DNA from: Acidobacteriota bacterium
GTDB taxonomy: Bacteria > Acidobacteriota > Terriglobia > Bryobacterales > Bryobacteraceae
Direction: 5' to 3'
Assembly (NCBI GenBank): GCA_018268715.1
Contig: JAFDVZ010000027.1
Span: 43,773-107,772, forward strand
Length of the DNA stretch: 64,000 nt
Position 1 is the stretch's first letter, and the number at the start of each line of letters is the position of its first letter. Below the pieces are notes generated by a model that saw nothing but the letters and a program-made list of their open reading frames with translations, searched no databases and was not told where the DNA came from. The position numbers were made by a program, and so were the translations under genes. This document shows, one piece after another, positions 17,888 to 27,020 of the stretch.

Positions 17888-19444
17888 ATGAAGCCTCTGA
17901 TTGCGTTGATCAGTCTTGGAAGTGTTTTCTTGGCGCAGGCGGCGCCGGCGCGGACGATCGCCGTCCGCGATTACAAGGAGAAGGTCTACGGAGCCTGGAT
18001 GGGGCAAATCGTAGGGGCCATTTTCGGATGGCCGTTCGAGGGCCGGGTCAAGAACGTATTGGTTCTTGACGGATATCGCGAATCCCCCCACTTCAAGACG
18101 ACTTTTGACTACGCTCCGGTCGATGACGACTACTTCTACGAGATGGTGGCGCTGTATGGCTTCGAGCGCTTCGGGCTGGACATGAGCGTCGAGCAACTCG
18201 GGGAGATTTGGAAGCAGAACCAGGCCGGCTCCTGGGGCTCCAGCCTGGAAGCCCGCCTGCGGATGGCGAAGGGAATCCAGGCGCCGGACACGGGCAGCCC
18301 GCGCTACAACAAGTGGTTCCACACCATCGGACCTCAGTTCTCGGCGGACATCTACGGCATGGTGTCGCCCGGTATGATCAACGTGGCCGGAGGGATCGCG
18401 CGTCGTTACGCCCATGTCAACGGCTACGCTGAAGGGGCAGACGGGGCGGTGTTTGTGGCCGCGTGTGTGAGCGAGGCGTTCTTTGAGAAGGACCCGGTGA
18501 AGATCGTAGAGAAGGCGGCCCGGCTGATCGACCCGCGTTCGAACTACCGCCAGGCGATCGACCAGGTGCTCGAGGGTCACCGCAAGGGAGTGTCTTTCGC
18601 GGAACTGGCCCATCAAACCGAGGATCGTTGGCGCGCCGAGTATCCGCAAATGAACAACGCGGTCGCCAACGGCGCGCTGGTGGCGATCGGGGTGTTATAC
18701 GGAGGCGGCGACTTCATGAAGAGCCTGAACGTCACCACCCAACTCGCCGACTACGCCGACGCCGACTGCAACGCCGCGAACGTCGGCGCCATTCTCGGCG
18801 CGATGAACGGCGTCCGCGCGATTCCCGAGCCCCTGAAGGCGCAGTTCCACGACCGCATCTGGGGCGAGGCGATGGGCCCGGTCAAGTTCGACAAAGTGGT
18901 GGACGAAAAGATCTCGGATCTCGCCGCCCGGATCGCGGTAATCGGGCAACGGAATGCGCTGGCCCAGGGTGCGCGCGGGGTTAAGGCCGGCGCGGACGAA
19001 GTTTTGCGGATTCCGGTCGAGGAGCCGAAAACCCAAGCCTACGAGCACTTCGACATCAACGATTACGGCCCATTGTGGAACCCCGCCTGGAAGCTGGACG
19101 GCGCGGGTCGCGGCGGGGCGGGAACGACATTCCTGGACGGCGACGTACTGGTGACGTTTCCTCGCGACACCCGTCCCTGCCGGCTGGAGACGGAGATGAT
19201 GGTGCCGCAAGGCGCGCATCGCCTATTGGTGGAAGTGCGGGCGGAGTCTGGCAAGCCATGGCGGCTCGAAGCGTACGTGGACGACGACGCGGCTGGGCGC
19301 GAGCTTGTCGAGTCGGCGGATTGGCGAACGGTGTCCATCGATCTCTCGAAGGTCTCGGGAAAGCGCGTCAAGATCCGCCTCTACCAGCAGGCGGTGGACG
19401 CGGAGCGCCGGGCAGCCTATTGGAAGAACGCCCGCATCGAATAG
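17888..19444 (+). CDS. Exported ADP-ribosylglycohydrolase-fold protein (paralogue 2)
   Basis: The 518-residue protein has a signal peptide (1-21). The ADPRH fold has first motif VDDDYFYEM near residue 78 and second motif DYADADCNAANVGAILG near residue 290. It differs from paralogue 1 in lacking the Thr of the usual DDT. A C-terminal beta-sandwich of about 125 residues (about 390-518) may bind carbohydrate. It starts 9 bp after the permease stop and ends the plus-strand operon. Two exported ADPRH paralogues bracketing one sugar regulon suggest that hydrolysis of a glycosidic bond outside the cytoplasm is the first step (inference). The natural substrate is unknown. Confidence 0.82.
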   Translation: MKPLIALISLGSVFLAQAAPARTIAVRDYKEKVYGAWMGQIVGAIFGWPFEGRVKNVLVLDGYRESPHFKTTFDYAPVDDDYFYEMVALYGFERFGLDMSVEQLGEIWKQNQAGSWGSSLEARLRMAKGIQAPDTGSPRYNKWFHTIGPQFSADIYGMVSPGMINVAGGIARRYAHVNGYAEGADGAVFVAACVSEAFFEKDPVKIVEKAARLIDPRSNYRQAIDQVLEGHRKGVSFAELAHQTEDRWRAEYPQMNNAVANGALVAIGVLYGGGDFMKSLNVTTQLADYADADCNAANVGAILGAMNGVRAIPEPLKAQFHDRIWGEAMGPVKFDKVVDEKISDLAARIAVIGQRNALAQGARGVKAGADEVLRIPVEEPKTQAYEHFDINDYGPLWNPAWKLDGAGRGGAGTTFLDGDVLVTFPRDTRPCRLETEMMVPQGAHRLLVEVRAESGKPWRLEAYVDDDAAGRELVESADWRTVSIDLSKVSGKRVKIRLYQQAVDAERRAAYWKNARIE

Positions 19445-20174
19445 GGGAGCGAGTTAATGCCTCGGACCGCGATTGAAGCCGGCCGAAGCGAAGCCTCTAC
19501 ATTCAGGACGAAGAGAAAAAGACCAACGCCGAAATGGCGATGCTGTGAGGGAAGGTAAGTCAGTTCTGCGCGAGGTCCGCAAAACCGGGCAACAGGGCCC
19601 GGCCACTCTCATTGACGGCGTCTCGCGTTCAGAGATCGGTGGCGCCGGCACTCAGGGGCAGTCGGACCTGCCAGGCGGGCTGGGGAAGATGTTAAGTAAT
19701 GGCGCCTCGATCTGAGTGGCCCCAGCATGGGTGCTGGTATTGGCGCAAGAAACATGCGGCTAACACCAGTTTGGTTTCGAGACCAATCCGTGAGCCGGCA
19801 ACTTCCATCAAACGGCCCAGTTACTGGGAGCACGAAAGTCAGGTCTGTGCCCAAAGTGCCGAGAGGCCTCGTGCAAAGCGGCCGACTTATTGCTCGAATC
19901 ACCGTTCGGGGCTAACTCGGCCGCGGACATGGCCCCGTGCCCTCTCCTGGTCGGAAGCTCCGGAGAGTCGTCCGAGTGAAAGCGCGGACATCCCAATCGA
20001 GCTATGGGATTTCTCCAAGTTGCCCTCCGACAGCCGCAAATTCCCACAACGCTCTCGCCTTCGTAGAGAAAGCCGCGGTGGCCGCTCGCTCTAAAACAGC
20101 CTGTTATCCACCCCGAGTGTTAGAATCTAAGGCATTCCGAGCGCAACCGTGTTCGGGCAATCTGAAGGAGGACT
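19445..20174 (+). other. Gap of 730 bp with no supported gene
   Basis: Short open frames exist here, but none has convincing codon bias, a ribosome-binding site or recognisable family sequence. The region has noticeably more mixed third-position usage than its neighbours, so it may be degraded coding DNA. Near its right end are TTATCCACC, one mismatch from a DnaA box, and a TAGAAT that could be a -10 for the large kinase gene. The strong GAAGGAGG at its end belongs to that kinase. Confidence 0.5.
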
Positions 20175-23100
20175 ATGGCGCAAGAGGTGAACGACAGGCC
20201 CGATGGCGCATCATCAGTCGCAAGTGATTCGCTTCCCGACGGAAGCGAATCGCGGGAATCACCCGCCCGTCCTCGGTCCGGCAGTCCAGTGGTCGTAGGG
20301 ATTGGCGCTTCGGCAGGCGGCCTCGATGCATTTAAGCGGTTTTTCGGCGCCATGCCGAGTCCAACCGGGCTCGCGTTCGTGCTGGTCCAGCACCTGGATC
20401 CGACGCACGAAAGCCTCATGGCGGACCTGCTCGGTCGTTACACCGACATGCCGGTGGTTCAGGTGGAAGACGAGATGCCAGTCGAGGCGGATCACGTCTA
20501 CATCATTCCCCCTGACCGCTACCTGATGATCAGCGAAGGCATTTTACGCCTTACCAGGCCCACTGAGCGGCGCGGCATGAGGATGCCGATTGACTTTTTC
20601 CTGATCTCGCTGGCTGAGGATCTGCGCGAAAGAGCGATTGGAATCATCCTCTCGGGCACCGCCTCCGACGGCACGCTTGGAATCAAAGCCGTGAAGGCGC
20701 AGGGCGGCGTGACCATGGTTCAGGACCCCAAGACGGCGCAGTACGACGGCATGCCCCGCAGCGCGATGGCTACCGGCATGGTGGACTATGTCCTGCCCGT
20801 GGACCAAATGCCCGACACGCTGGTGCGCTACGTCCAGCATTTCTACGTCAATGGGGGAGCGAAGGTAGGCAGCGAGATCGAGAAGGCGCCCGATCATCTC
20901 GAGACCATCGCCCGAATGATCCGGGACCAGACGCGGCTGGATCTTCAGAATTACAAGAAGAGCACCGTGATTCGGCGCATCGAACGCCGGATGGGCATCC
21001 ACCAGGTGCAGGAGATCTCGCAGTACGTCCAACTCCTGATGCAAAACCCGAGCGAGGTCATCGCCTTATTCAAGGACCTGCTCATTAACATCACGAACTT
21101 CTTCAGGGAGCCGGACGCATTCGCGTGCGTGGAGGAGTTGGTGATCCCCGATCTCGTGCGGGGAGGATCGTCGCAGCGGCCCATCCGCGTGTGGATACCC
21201 GGCTGCTCCACCGGAGAGGAACCCTACTCCGTGGCGATGTTGCTGATGGAGCAACTGGAAAAGGACCGCCGCAGCCGCAGCGTTCAGATCTTCGCCACCG
21301 ACATCGATGAGGAGGCGCTGGAGACAGCCCGGGCCGGAACCTATCCGGTCAGCATCGCCGCCGACATCACGCCGGACCGCCTGCAGAAATTCTTCGCCAA
21401 GCACGAAACGGGGTACCAGATCAGCAAGCGGCTGCGCGAAGCGGTGGTTTTCGCTCCCCAAAATCTGATCGCCGACCCACCGTTCTCCAAAATGGATCTG
21501 ATCCTTTGCCGGAATCTGCTGATTTACCTGGAGCCGCAGGTTCAGAACAAGGTGATTGCGCTTCTCCATTTCGCGCTCAACCCCGGCGGATATCTATTCC
21601 TGGGCAACTCAGAGACATTGGGCGTGCAACAGGACCTCTTTGCTCCCGTGTCGAAGAAGTGGCGAATCTACCAGCGCGTCGCGCCACTTCATCGCACCAG
21701 TGTTGAGTTTCCGCTCTTCTCTCCGGAAGCGCGCGCGGCGCGCCCCAGCGCCCCGTCTTCTCCCCAGCCGCCGTCCGCTGGAGACCTGTTACATCATTTT
21801 TTGATCGAGCAGTACGCCCCAGCCTCGGTTCTGGTGAATCGCAACTGCGATGTCGTTTATCTGCACGGGGGCGCCAGCGAGTATCTCCAATTCCCCGATG
21901 GCGAGCCGACGCGGGACCTGCTGGCCATGGCGCCGGAATCCTGGCGCATCAAACTTCGCGCCGCTCTGCATCGCGCCAGCCGGGCGGGCAAGCGGAGCAG
22001 CGTCAGCGGCCTGCGCCGCGATGGCGACCGCGGATCGTCGATTCGAGTAAGTGTTACGCCCCTCCGCAGGGAGTCTTCCGACGGCTTGATGGTGGTTGCC
22101 TTCGAACCGGTCCGGGAGCAACAGCCCAGGGATCCGGTCGAAGCCACGCCCGAAGAGTCCGTGGCGCGTCAGCTCGAGACGGAACTCCGAATGACGCGGG
22201 AGGACCTGCAGAACACCATCGAGCAACTCGAGACCTCCAACGAAGAACTCAAGGCTTCCAACGAAGAAGTCATGTCGATGAACGAGGAACTCCAGTCCAC
22301 CAACGAGGAACTGGAGACCTCCAAGGAAGAACTCCAGTCGCTGAACGAAGAACTGGGCACGGTCAACAACCAGCTCCAGGAGAAGGTGCAGGAGTTGGAG
22401 GCCGCTAATACGGATCTGGCCAATGTTCTCGCCAGCACGGACGTGGCGACCCTGTTTCTGGACCGCGCCTTCAAGATCAAACGTTATACTCCCGCCATCA
22501 CGGGCCTGCTGCGTCTGATCCCCAGCGATGTCGGCCGCCCGTTAATGGACATCACTCGAAACTTCTCCGATCCGAACCTGCTCGACGACGCAAGCCGGGT
22601 TCTTCGCGAAGGCGTGGTGATTGAGAGCGAAGTCCAGGCGGGCCACAAATGGTATTTGCGCCGCGCATTGCCCTACCGGTCGCTGGAAAATGAAATCGGC
22701 GGAGTCGTCATCACTTTCGCCGACGTCACGGCGTTGAAAGCGGCGGCCCAGGAAATAGAGACCCGCTCCCGGCAGCGTCAGGCGGTGGCCGAACTGGGCC
22801 GTCTGGCCCTGGGCAACCTCGATTTGCAGTCCTTGATGCAGCACGCCGCCGAACAGGTGTCGGTCGTGCTGGGCGTGGATTACGCCGAGGTCCTGGAGTT
22901 GCTTCCGGACGGCGCCTTCCTGATGCGGGCCGGAAAGGGATGGAGGGAAGGCTTGGTGGGATCGGCCACCATTGGCGGCGGACCGGAATCGCTGGCCGGC
23001 CGGGCCCTCGAATCGAACCAGCCTGTGATCGTTGACGATCTGGCCCACGAGGGACGATCCGGCCTGGACCCGTTGTTGGCGGAACACCCCGTCACCAGCA

Positions 23101-25406
23101 GCGCGTGGGCGCCGGTTCGGATCGTCGAAAGACCCTTCGGCGTCCTGGGAGTCGACACCGTCCGCCGGCGCTCGTTCAGCAGCGCCGACCTGGCGTGTCT
23201 GCAGGCCGTGGCCGATGTGCTGTCTCAGGCCGTGGAGCGAAAGCTGTTCGAGGATCGCCTGGAATCGCTCAACCGTTCGCTCGAACAGCGGGTGGCGGAG
23301 CGGACCTCCTTCGTTCGAATTTTGCTCGATGCGGCGGTGATCGCCAACCAGGCCACTTCCATCGACTCGGCCTTCAAGAGCGCGGTCGCGCGAGTGTGCG
23401 CCGGGCTCGGCTGCGCGATCGGACACATCTACCGGCGAGCGGAAGGAAGCCCCGAACTGGAGGATGCCGAGGTCTGGGTCCGGCCGGACGATCCGCGCTA
23501 TGACGAGTTCGTAGCCAGCCGGCGTTTTCGGCGGTACAAGTTCGGCGAAGGGATGGTGGGCCGGGCTGCCGCGCAAGGGGCCCCGGTGCATATTTACGAC
23601 GCCTCCGAGGATGCGGACCTGAAAGCGGCCTCCGACGCCGGCTTGGTGAACGCCGCCTGCGCCGTGCCCGTCACCGCCGCCGGGGATGTCGTCGCCGTGC
23701 TGGAGTTTTTTGGAACCGAACGAGTCGCCGCCGACGAGGAGCTTCTCGGCGTGTTGGCCCAACTCGGAGCGCAATTGGGCCGCGTCGTGGAACGGAAACG
23801 GATCGAACAACGGATCGAGCGGCTGAACCACGATCTCCAACAACGGGTCAGCGAGTTCGAAACGCTGATGAACGTGATGCCGGTCGCGATCGCCATCGCC
23901 TTCGATCCCGAGTGCAAGGACATCCGCGTGAACCAGACGTTCGCGCACATGCTCGGCGTTTCGACTGGACTGAATACTTCCGCCACCGGACCCAACTCGG
24001 CCGTTCTCCCGTTCCGGTTCCTGCGTGGAGGGCAGGAGGTCCCCGCCGCCGACCTGCCTCAACAAAGGTGCGGCCGCGAAGCGGCGGCTGTCACCGGGGT
24101 CGAGTTGGACCTGGATGCTGGCGGCACGATCTACCACCTGCTGGGAAATGTGTCGCCGCTGTTCAACGAAGCCGGCGGCGTTCGGGGCAGCGTGGCCGCT
24201 TACCTCGACGTGACGGCAAACAAGGTGGAGGAGCGCCGGCGTCGCGACTTCGAGGAACGCATGCAGCAGACCCAGAAGCTCGAAAGCCTGGGTGTGCTCG
24301 CCGGGGGCATCGCTCACGACTTCAATAACCTGCTGACGGCGATCATGGGGAACGCGGAACTGGCTCGTAACGCGCTGCCGCCCCACTCGCCCGTGCGCCC
24401 GTCCCTGGTCACCATCGTGGACACTTCGGCGAAGCTGGCCGGCCTGACCCAGCAGTTGTTGGCGTACGCCGGCAGGGGCCAGTTCATGCTCCAGCGCATC
24501 CGGCTCTCCGAAATCGTCGATGACATGAAGCACCTGTTCGCGCTGTCCGTGTCTAAGAATTGCACCGTTCGCTATGAACTGGACGCCACGCCCGCCATCG
24601 AGGCGGACGTCGTGCAACTCCGGCAGGTGGCCATGAACCTGGTGATGAACGCTTCTGAAGCCATCGGCACCTCGGCGGGCGTCGTGTTGATCCGGACCGG
24701 GGAAATGATGTGCCACCGCGACACTCTCGCCGGCGCCTTCCTGGGCGGAGAGCTGCCGGAGGGCGTCTATTCGCTGTTGGAGGTTCGGGATACCGGCGCT
24801 GGAATGACCCCTGATGTGGTGTCCAGGATCTTCGACCCGTTCTTCACTACTAAGTTCGCGGGGCGGGGCCTGGGCCTTGCGGCGGTCATGGGAATCATGC
24901 GCGGGCACAAGGGCGCGATTCAGGTTGTCAGCACGCCCGGTCAGGGCGCCATGTTCCGCGTGCTGTTCCCGGTCGCCGGCCCAGCCCTGGAGATTGTGTC
25001 GGGTCCGGCGCAACCGGAGCAGGACTGGAGCGCAAACGGCAGCGTTTTGATCGCCGACGACGAGGAGAAGGTGCGCGAGGTAGCCCGCCGCATGGTCGAA
25101 AGAGTCGGCGTGGATACCATCGCAGCCCGGGACGGCGCTGAAGCCGTCGCGCTGTTCCGTGAGCACCGCGCCGAGATCCGCGCCATTATTCTGGACCTCA
25201 CCATGCCTAACATGAGCGCGGAGGACGCCTTCGACAAACTCCGCCAGATCGACGCCTCGGTGCCGATCATCATCTGTAGCGGATACTCTGAACAGGAGGT
25301 CAGCGGGCGTTTCAAGGATCGGCAGGTGGCCGGCTACATTCAGAAGCCCTTCCTGATCGCCGATATGGTCGCCGCTCTGAAAGGAGTCTTGGACCGCGCC
25401 GAGTAG
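20175..25406 (+). CDS. CheB-CheR-PAS-GAF-GAF-PAS hybrid sensor histidine kinase
   Basis: The 1743-residue cytosolic protein has these parts in order. CheB methylesterase (about 38-225) has the triad Ser46 (GASAGG), His73 (QHLD) and Asp165 (GTASDG) and no N-terminal receiver. CheR methyltransferase (about 240-490) has the SAM site PGCSTGEEPYS near 343. A glutamate-rich coiled coil of EEL repeats spans about 673-752, followed by a PAS domain to about 865. GAF domains lie at about 887-1020 and 1066-1205, with a PAS at about 1225-1355. HisKA has its phospho-His near 1380 (GIAHDFNN), then an HATPase, and a C-terminal receiver has Asp near 1673 (ILDLTMPN). No receptor or CheA gene is nearby. An excellent GGAGG precedes the ATG. 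Confidence 0.93.
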   Translation: MAQEVNDRPDGASSVASDSLPDGSESRESPARPRSGSPVVVGIGASAGGLDAFKRFFGAMPSPTGLAFVLVQHLDPTHESLMADLLGRYTDMPVVQVEDEMPVEADHVYIIPPDRYLMISEGILRLTRPTERRGMRMPIDFFLISLAEDLRERAIGIILSGTASDGTLGIKAVKAQGGVTMVQDPKTAQYDGMPRSAMATGMVDYVLPVDQMPDTLVRYVQHFYVNGGAKVGSEIEKAPDHLETIARMIRDQTRLDLQNYKKSTVIRRIERRMGIHQVQEISQYVQLLMQNPSEVIALFKDLLINITNFFREPDAFACVEELVIPDLVRGGSSQRPIRVWIPGCSTGEEPYSVAMLLMEQLEKDRRSRSVQIFATDIDEEALETARAGTYPVSIAADITPDRLQKFFAKHETGYQISKRLREAVVFAPQNLIADPPFSKMDLILCRNLLIYLEPQVQNKVIALLHFALNPGGYLFLGNSETLGVQQDLFAPVSKKWRIYQRVAPLHRTSVEFPLFSPEARAARPSAPSSPQPPSAGDLLHHFLIEQYAPASVLVNRNCDVVYLHGGASEYLQFPDGEPTRDLLAMAPESWRIKLRAALHRASRAGKRSSVSGLRRDGDRGSSIRVSVTPLRRESSDGLMVVAFEPVREQQPRDPVEATPEESVARQLETELRMTREDLQNTIEQLETSNEELKASNEEVMSMNEELQSTNEELETSKEELQSLNEELGTVNNQLQEKVQELEAANTDLANVLASTDVATLFLDRAFKIKRYTPAITGLLRLIPSDVGRPLMDITRNFSDPNLLDDASRVLREGVVIESEVQAGHKWYLRRALPYRSLENEIGGVVITFADVTALKAAAQEIETRSRQRQAVAELGRLALGNLDLQSLMQHAAEQVSVVLGVDYAEVLELLPDGAFLMRAGKGWREGLVGSATIGGGPESLAGRALESNQPVIVDDLAHEGRSGLDPLLAEHPVTSSAWAPVRIVERPFGVLGVDTVRRRSFSSADLACLQAVADVLSQAVERKLFEDRLESLNRSLEQRVAERTSFVRILLDAAVIANQATSIDSAFKSAVARVCAGLGCAIGHIYRRAEGSPELEDAEVWVRPDDPRYDEFVASRRFRRYKFGEGMVGRAAAQGAPVHIYDASEDADLKAASDAGLVNAACAVPVTAAGDVVAVLEFFGTERVAADEELLGVLAQLGAQLGRVVERKRIEQRIERLNHDLQQRVSEFETLMNVMPVAIAIAFDPECKDIRVNQTFAHMLGVSTGLNTSATGPNSAVLPFRFLRGGQEVPAADLPQQRCGREAAAVTGVELDLDAGGTIYHLLGNVSPLFNEAGGVRGSVAAYLDVTANKVEERRRRDFEERMQQTQKLESLGVLAGGIAHDFNNLLTAIMGNAELARNALPPHSPVRPSLVTIVDTSAKLAGLTQQLLAYAGRGQFMLQRIRLSEIVDDMKHLFALSVSKNCTVRYELDATPAIEADVVQLRQVAMNLVMNASEAIGTSAGVVLIRTGEMMCHRDTLAGAFLGGELPEGVYSLLEVRDTGAGMTPDVVSRIFDPFFTTKFAGRGLGLAAVMGIMRGHKGAIQVVSTPGQGAMFRVLFPVAGPALEIVSGPAQPEQDWSANGSVLIADDEEKVREVARRMVERVGVDTIAARDGAEAVALFREHRAEIRAIILDLTMPNMSAEDAFDKLRQIDASVPIIICSGYSEQEVSGRFKDRQVAGYIQKPFLIADMVAALKGVLDRAE

Positions 25407-25678
25407 CCGATTCTGGACCACGGGCCGGATGAAGCCTCCAGGGCCCTCTGGGCCACGGCGCGTCCAACCGCGATTGTCTTACGCCCTCAAGCCGGTTGAG
25501 CGATCGCTGCAAATTCCCCGGAATCGATGGTGGCTTCTGGAGTTTCCCGGTTCTTCCCTTCGGGCCCATCTTGCATGAGGCGCGAGTCACCCCCTTCTGG
25601 GCAGGCCGGGCGCCGTAAAATCGGATCAGAAGGAACTTTTCCCAGGCTTCACGCGTAAGCCGGAGTGAGGACCCACAC

Positions 25679-26653
25679 ATGAGCATCGTCAGGAACGCCT
25701 TTTTCGTTTGCCTGCTGGCCGCCGCGCTGGCTTCGGCCGCTGTCGACCCGGCCCTGCTGAACCTGGTCATGCCCGACGCGAAGTTCATATCCGGCATCCA
25801 GGTGGATACCAGTAAGAACTCCGCATTCGGCAAATACGTCCTGTCGCAAATGCAGAGCGAGGATCCTGGGTTCGCCAAATTCATCGCCGACACGGGCTTC
25901 GACCCGCGCCGCGACCTGACGGAGATCGTGGCCGGCGCCACCGGCGCCTCCGACAATCCGATGCTGCTTGTGGTGGGCAGCGGTTCATTCAACCCGGGCG
26001 CCATCGCCAACGCCGCGCAGGCCCACGGCGCCAGCGTGGCGAACTACGGCGGGTTCACTGTCATCACCCACGCCACGCGCGGCTCCAGTCAGGGCGCATT
26101 GACGTTCCTGTCCGCCAGCCTCGCCGCCATGGGAACCCAGGACGCCGTGTACGCCGCCATCGACCGTTACAAGTCGGGCGCCACGCTGCCGTCGGCGCTC
26201 GCGGCCAAGGCGAACCAGTTGGCCGCGGCCAACGACGCTTGGTTTGTGTCCACCGGCCCCGTGTCCGATTTCTTCACCGGTAAAATGGCCAACACCAAGG
26301 CGGGCGGCGCCATGCAGGCGAACCTCCTGCAAGCGATTCTGGCGGCCAACGGCGGCATCAAGTTCGGCGCCTCCGACATTCGCATCAGCGGCGAGGCCTT
26401 GACCCGCTCCGCCAAGGACGCCTCGGCGCTCGCCGACGTGGTGCGGTTCCTGGCCGGAATGATCCAACTCAATAAGGACTCGAATCCGCAGGCCCAGAAG
26501 TTGGCCACGCTGCTCGATGCCATGACTCTTGCCACCAGCGACGCGACGATGACGATTTCGCTGACCATGCCCGAGTCCCTGGTGGAGCAGTTGTTCGTGC
26601 CGAGCGGCGCCGCCGCCCCAAAGCGGGTCCAGAAGCGGGCCGCCATCCGGTAG
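25679..26653 (+). CDS. Exported protein of unknown function
   Basis: The 324-residue protein has a clear signal peptide (1-20, ending ALASAA). The mature part is Ala/Gly-rich with alternating hydrophobic strands. It includes 'FDPRRDLTEIVAGAT' and 'GGFTVITHATRG', then a helical middle 'LPSALAAKANQLAAANDAWFV', and ends in a basic tail. The pattern resembles exported acidobacterial proteins of unassigned function that consist of repeated alpha/beta 'propeptide-like' halves. No catalytic motif or cysteine is apparent. A strong intrinsic terminator lies 139 bp downstream. The upstream gap to the kinase (272 bp) makes an independent promoter likely. Confidence 0.75.
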   Translation: MSIVRNAFFVCLLAAALASAAVDPALLNLVMPDAKFISGIQVDTSKNSAFGKYVLSQMQSEDPGFAKFIADTGFDPRRDLTEIVAGATGASDNPMLLVVGSGSFNPGAIANAAQAHGASVANYGGFTVITHATRGSSQGALTFLSASLAAMGTQDAVYAAIDRYKSGATLPSALAAKANQLAAANDAWFVSTGPVSDFFTGKMANTKAGGAMQANLLQAILAANGGIKFGASDIRISGEALTRSAKDASALADVVRFLAGMIQLNKDSNPQAQKLATLLDAMTLATSDATMTISLTMPESLVEQLFVPSGAAAPKRVQKRAAIR

Positions 26654-26668
26654 CGGACGGCGTTTTGC

Positions 26669-26692
26669 CCCAAAATCGGCGCCCCGATTTTG
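26669..26692. repeat. Perfect 10-bp inverted repeat
   Basis: CCAAAATCGG-CGCC-CCGATTTTGG forms a 10-bp stem with a 4-base loop just after the stop at 26653. It lacks a following T-run on either strand, so it may stabilise the 3' end of the transcript rather than terminate it. Confidence 0.55.
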
Positions 26693-26791
26693 GCCGTTCA
26701 CAGAATTTGAAGAAGTTTATTTCTTTTGTTTGTAACGATATCCGGGAACCGATCGATATCACCTCGTCGGCGCCCGCGCTAAGCTGAAATT

Positions 26792-26821
26792 GGGGGAGCG
26801 AACTTCGCTCCCCCTGTGTTT
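26792..26821 (+). terminator. Rho-independent terminator
   Basis: GGGGGAGCGAA (26792-26802) and TTCGCTCCCCC (26804-26814) form a very stable stem of at least 9 bp with an AACTT loop. TGTGTTTTT follows. It would end transcription from 25679-26653. Confidence 0.75.
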
Positions 26822-27020
26822 TTGGGCTCTCCGGCCTCGCGCAGACCTGATACACCTCATTCAGGTGTCAGTCGGGAAAATCGACGAAGCCATAGCGATT
26901 TTTGGATCGCCCTCAAGTATCTGAAAATACAAGCCGACGAAATCCGAGTGGCTTGTGCGCAGGCCCGATTTACAAAACGAAGCCATAGCCGGCCAAAAAA
27001 CACCTTCTGAAAGTGCTTGT
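26822..27020. other. Non-coding remainder between terminator and convergent ggt gene
   Basis: No gene is supported. It contains a short hairpin ACACCT-CATTC-AGGTGT (26852-26868) and a 13-base direct repeat, ACGAAGCCATAGC, at 26884-26896 and 26977-26989. There is also a GCGAT...ATCGC mini-stem near 26895. The base composition is AT-richer than the flanks. Confidence 0.4.

Noticed and set aside
22542..25421. 959-codon minus-strand frame opposite the CheB/CheR kinase
   Set aside because: It mirrors the kinase in high-GC DNA, its composition is His/Arg/Asp-biased with no domain, and the plus-strand protein has clear motifs throughout.
26669..26692. Perfect hairpin as an intrinsic terminator
   Set aside because: No T-run follows on either strand, while a much better terminator lies at 26792-26821.
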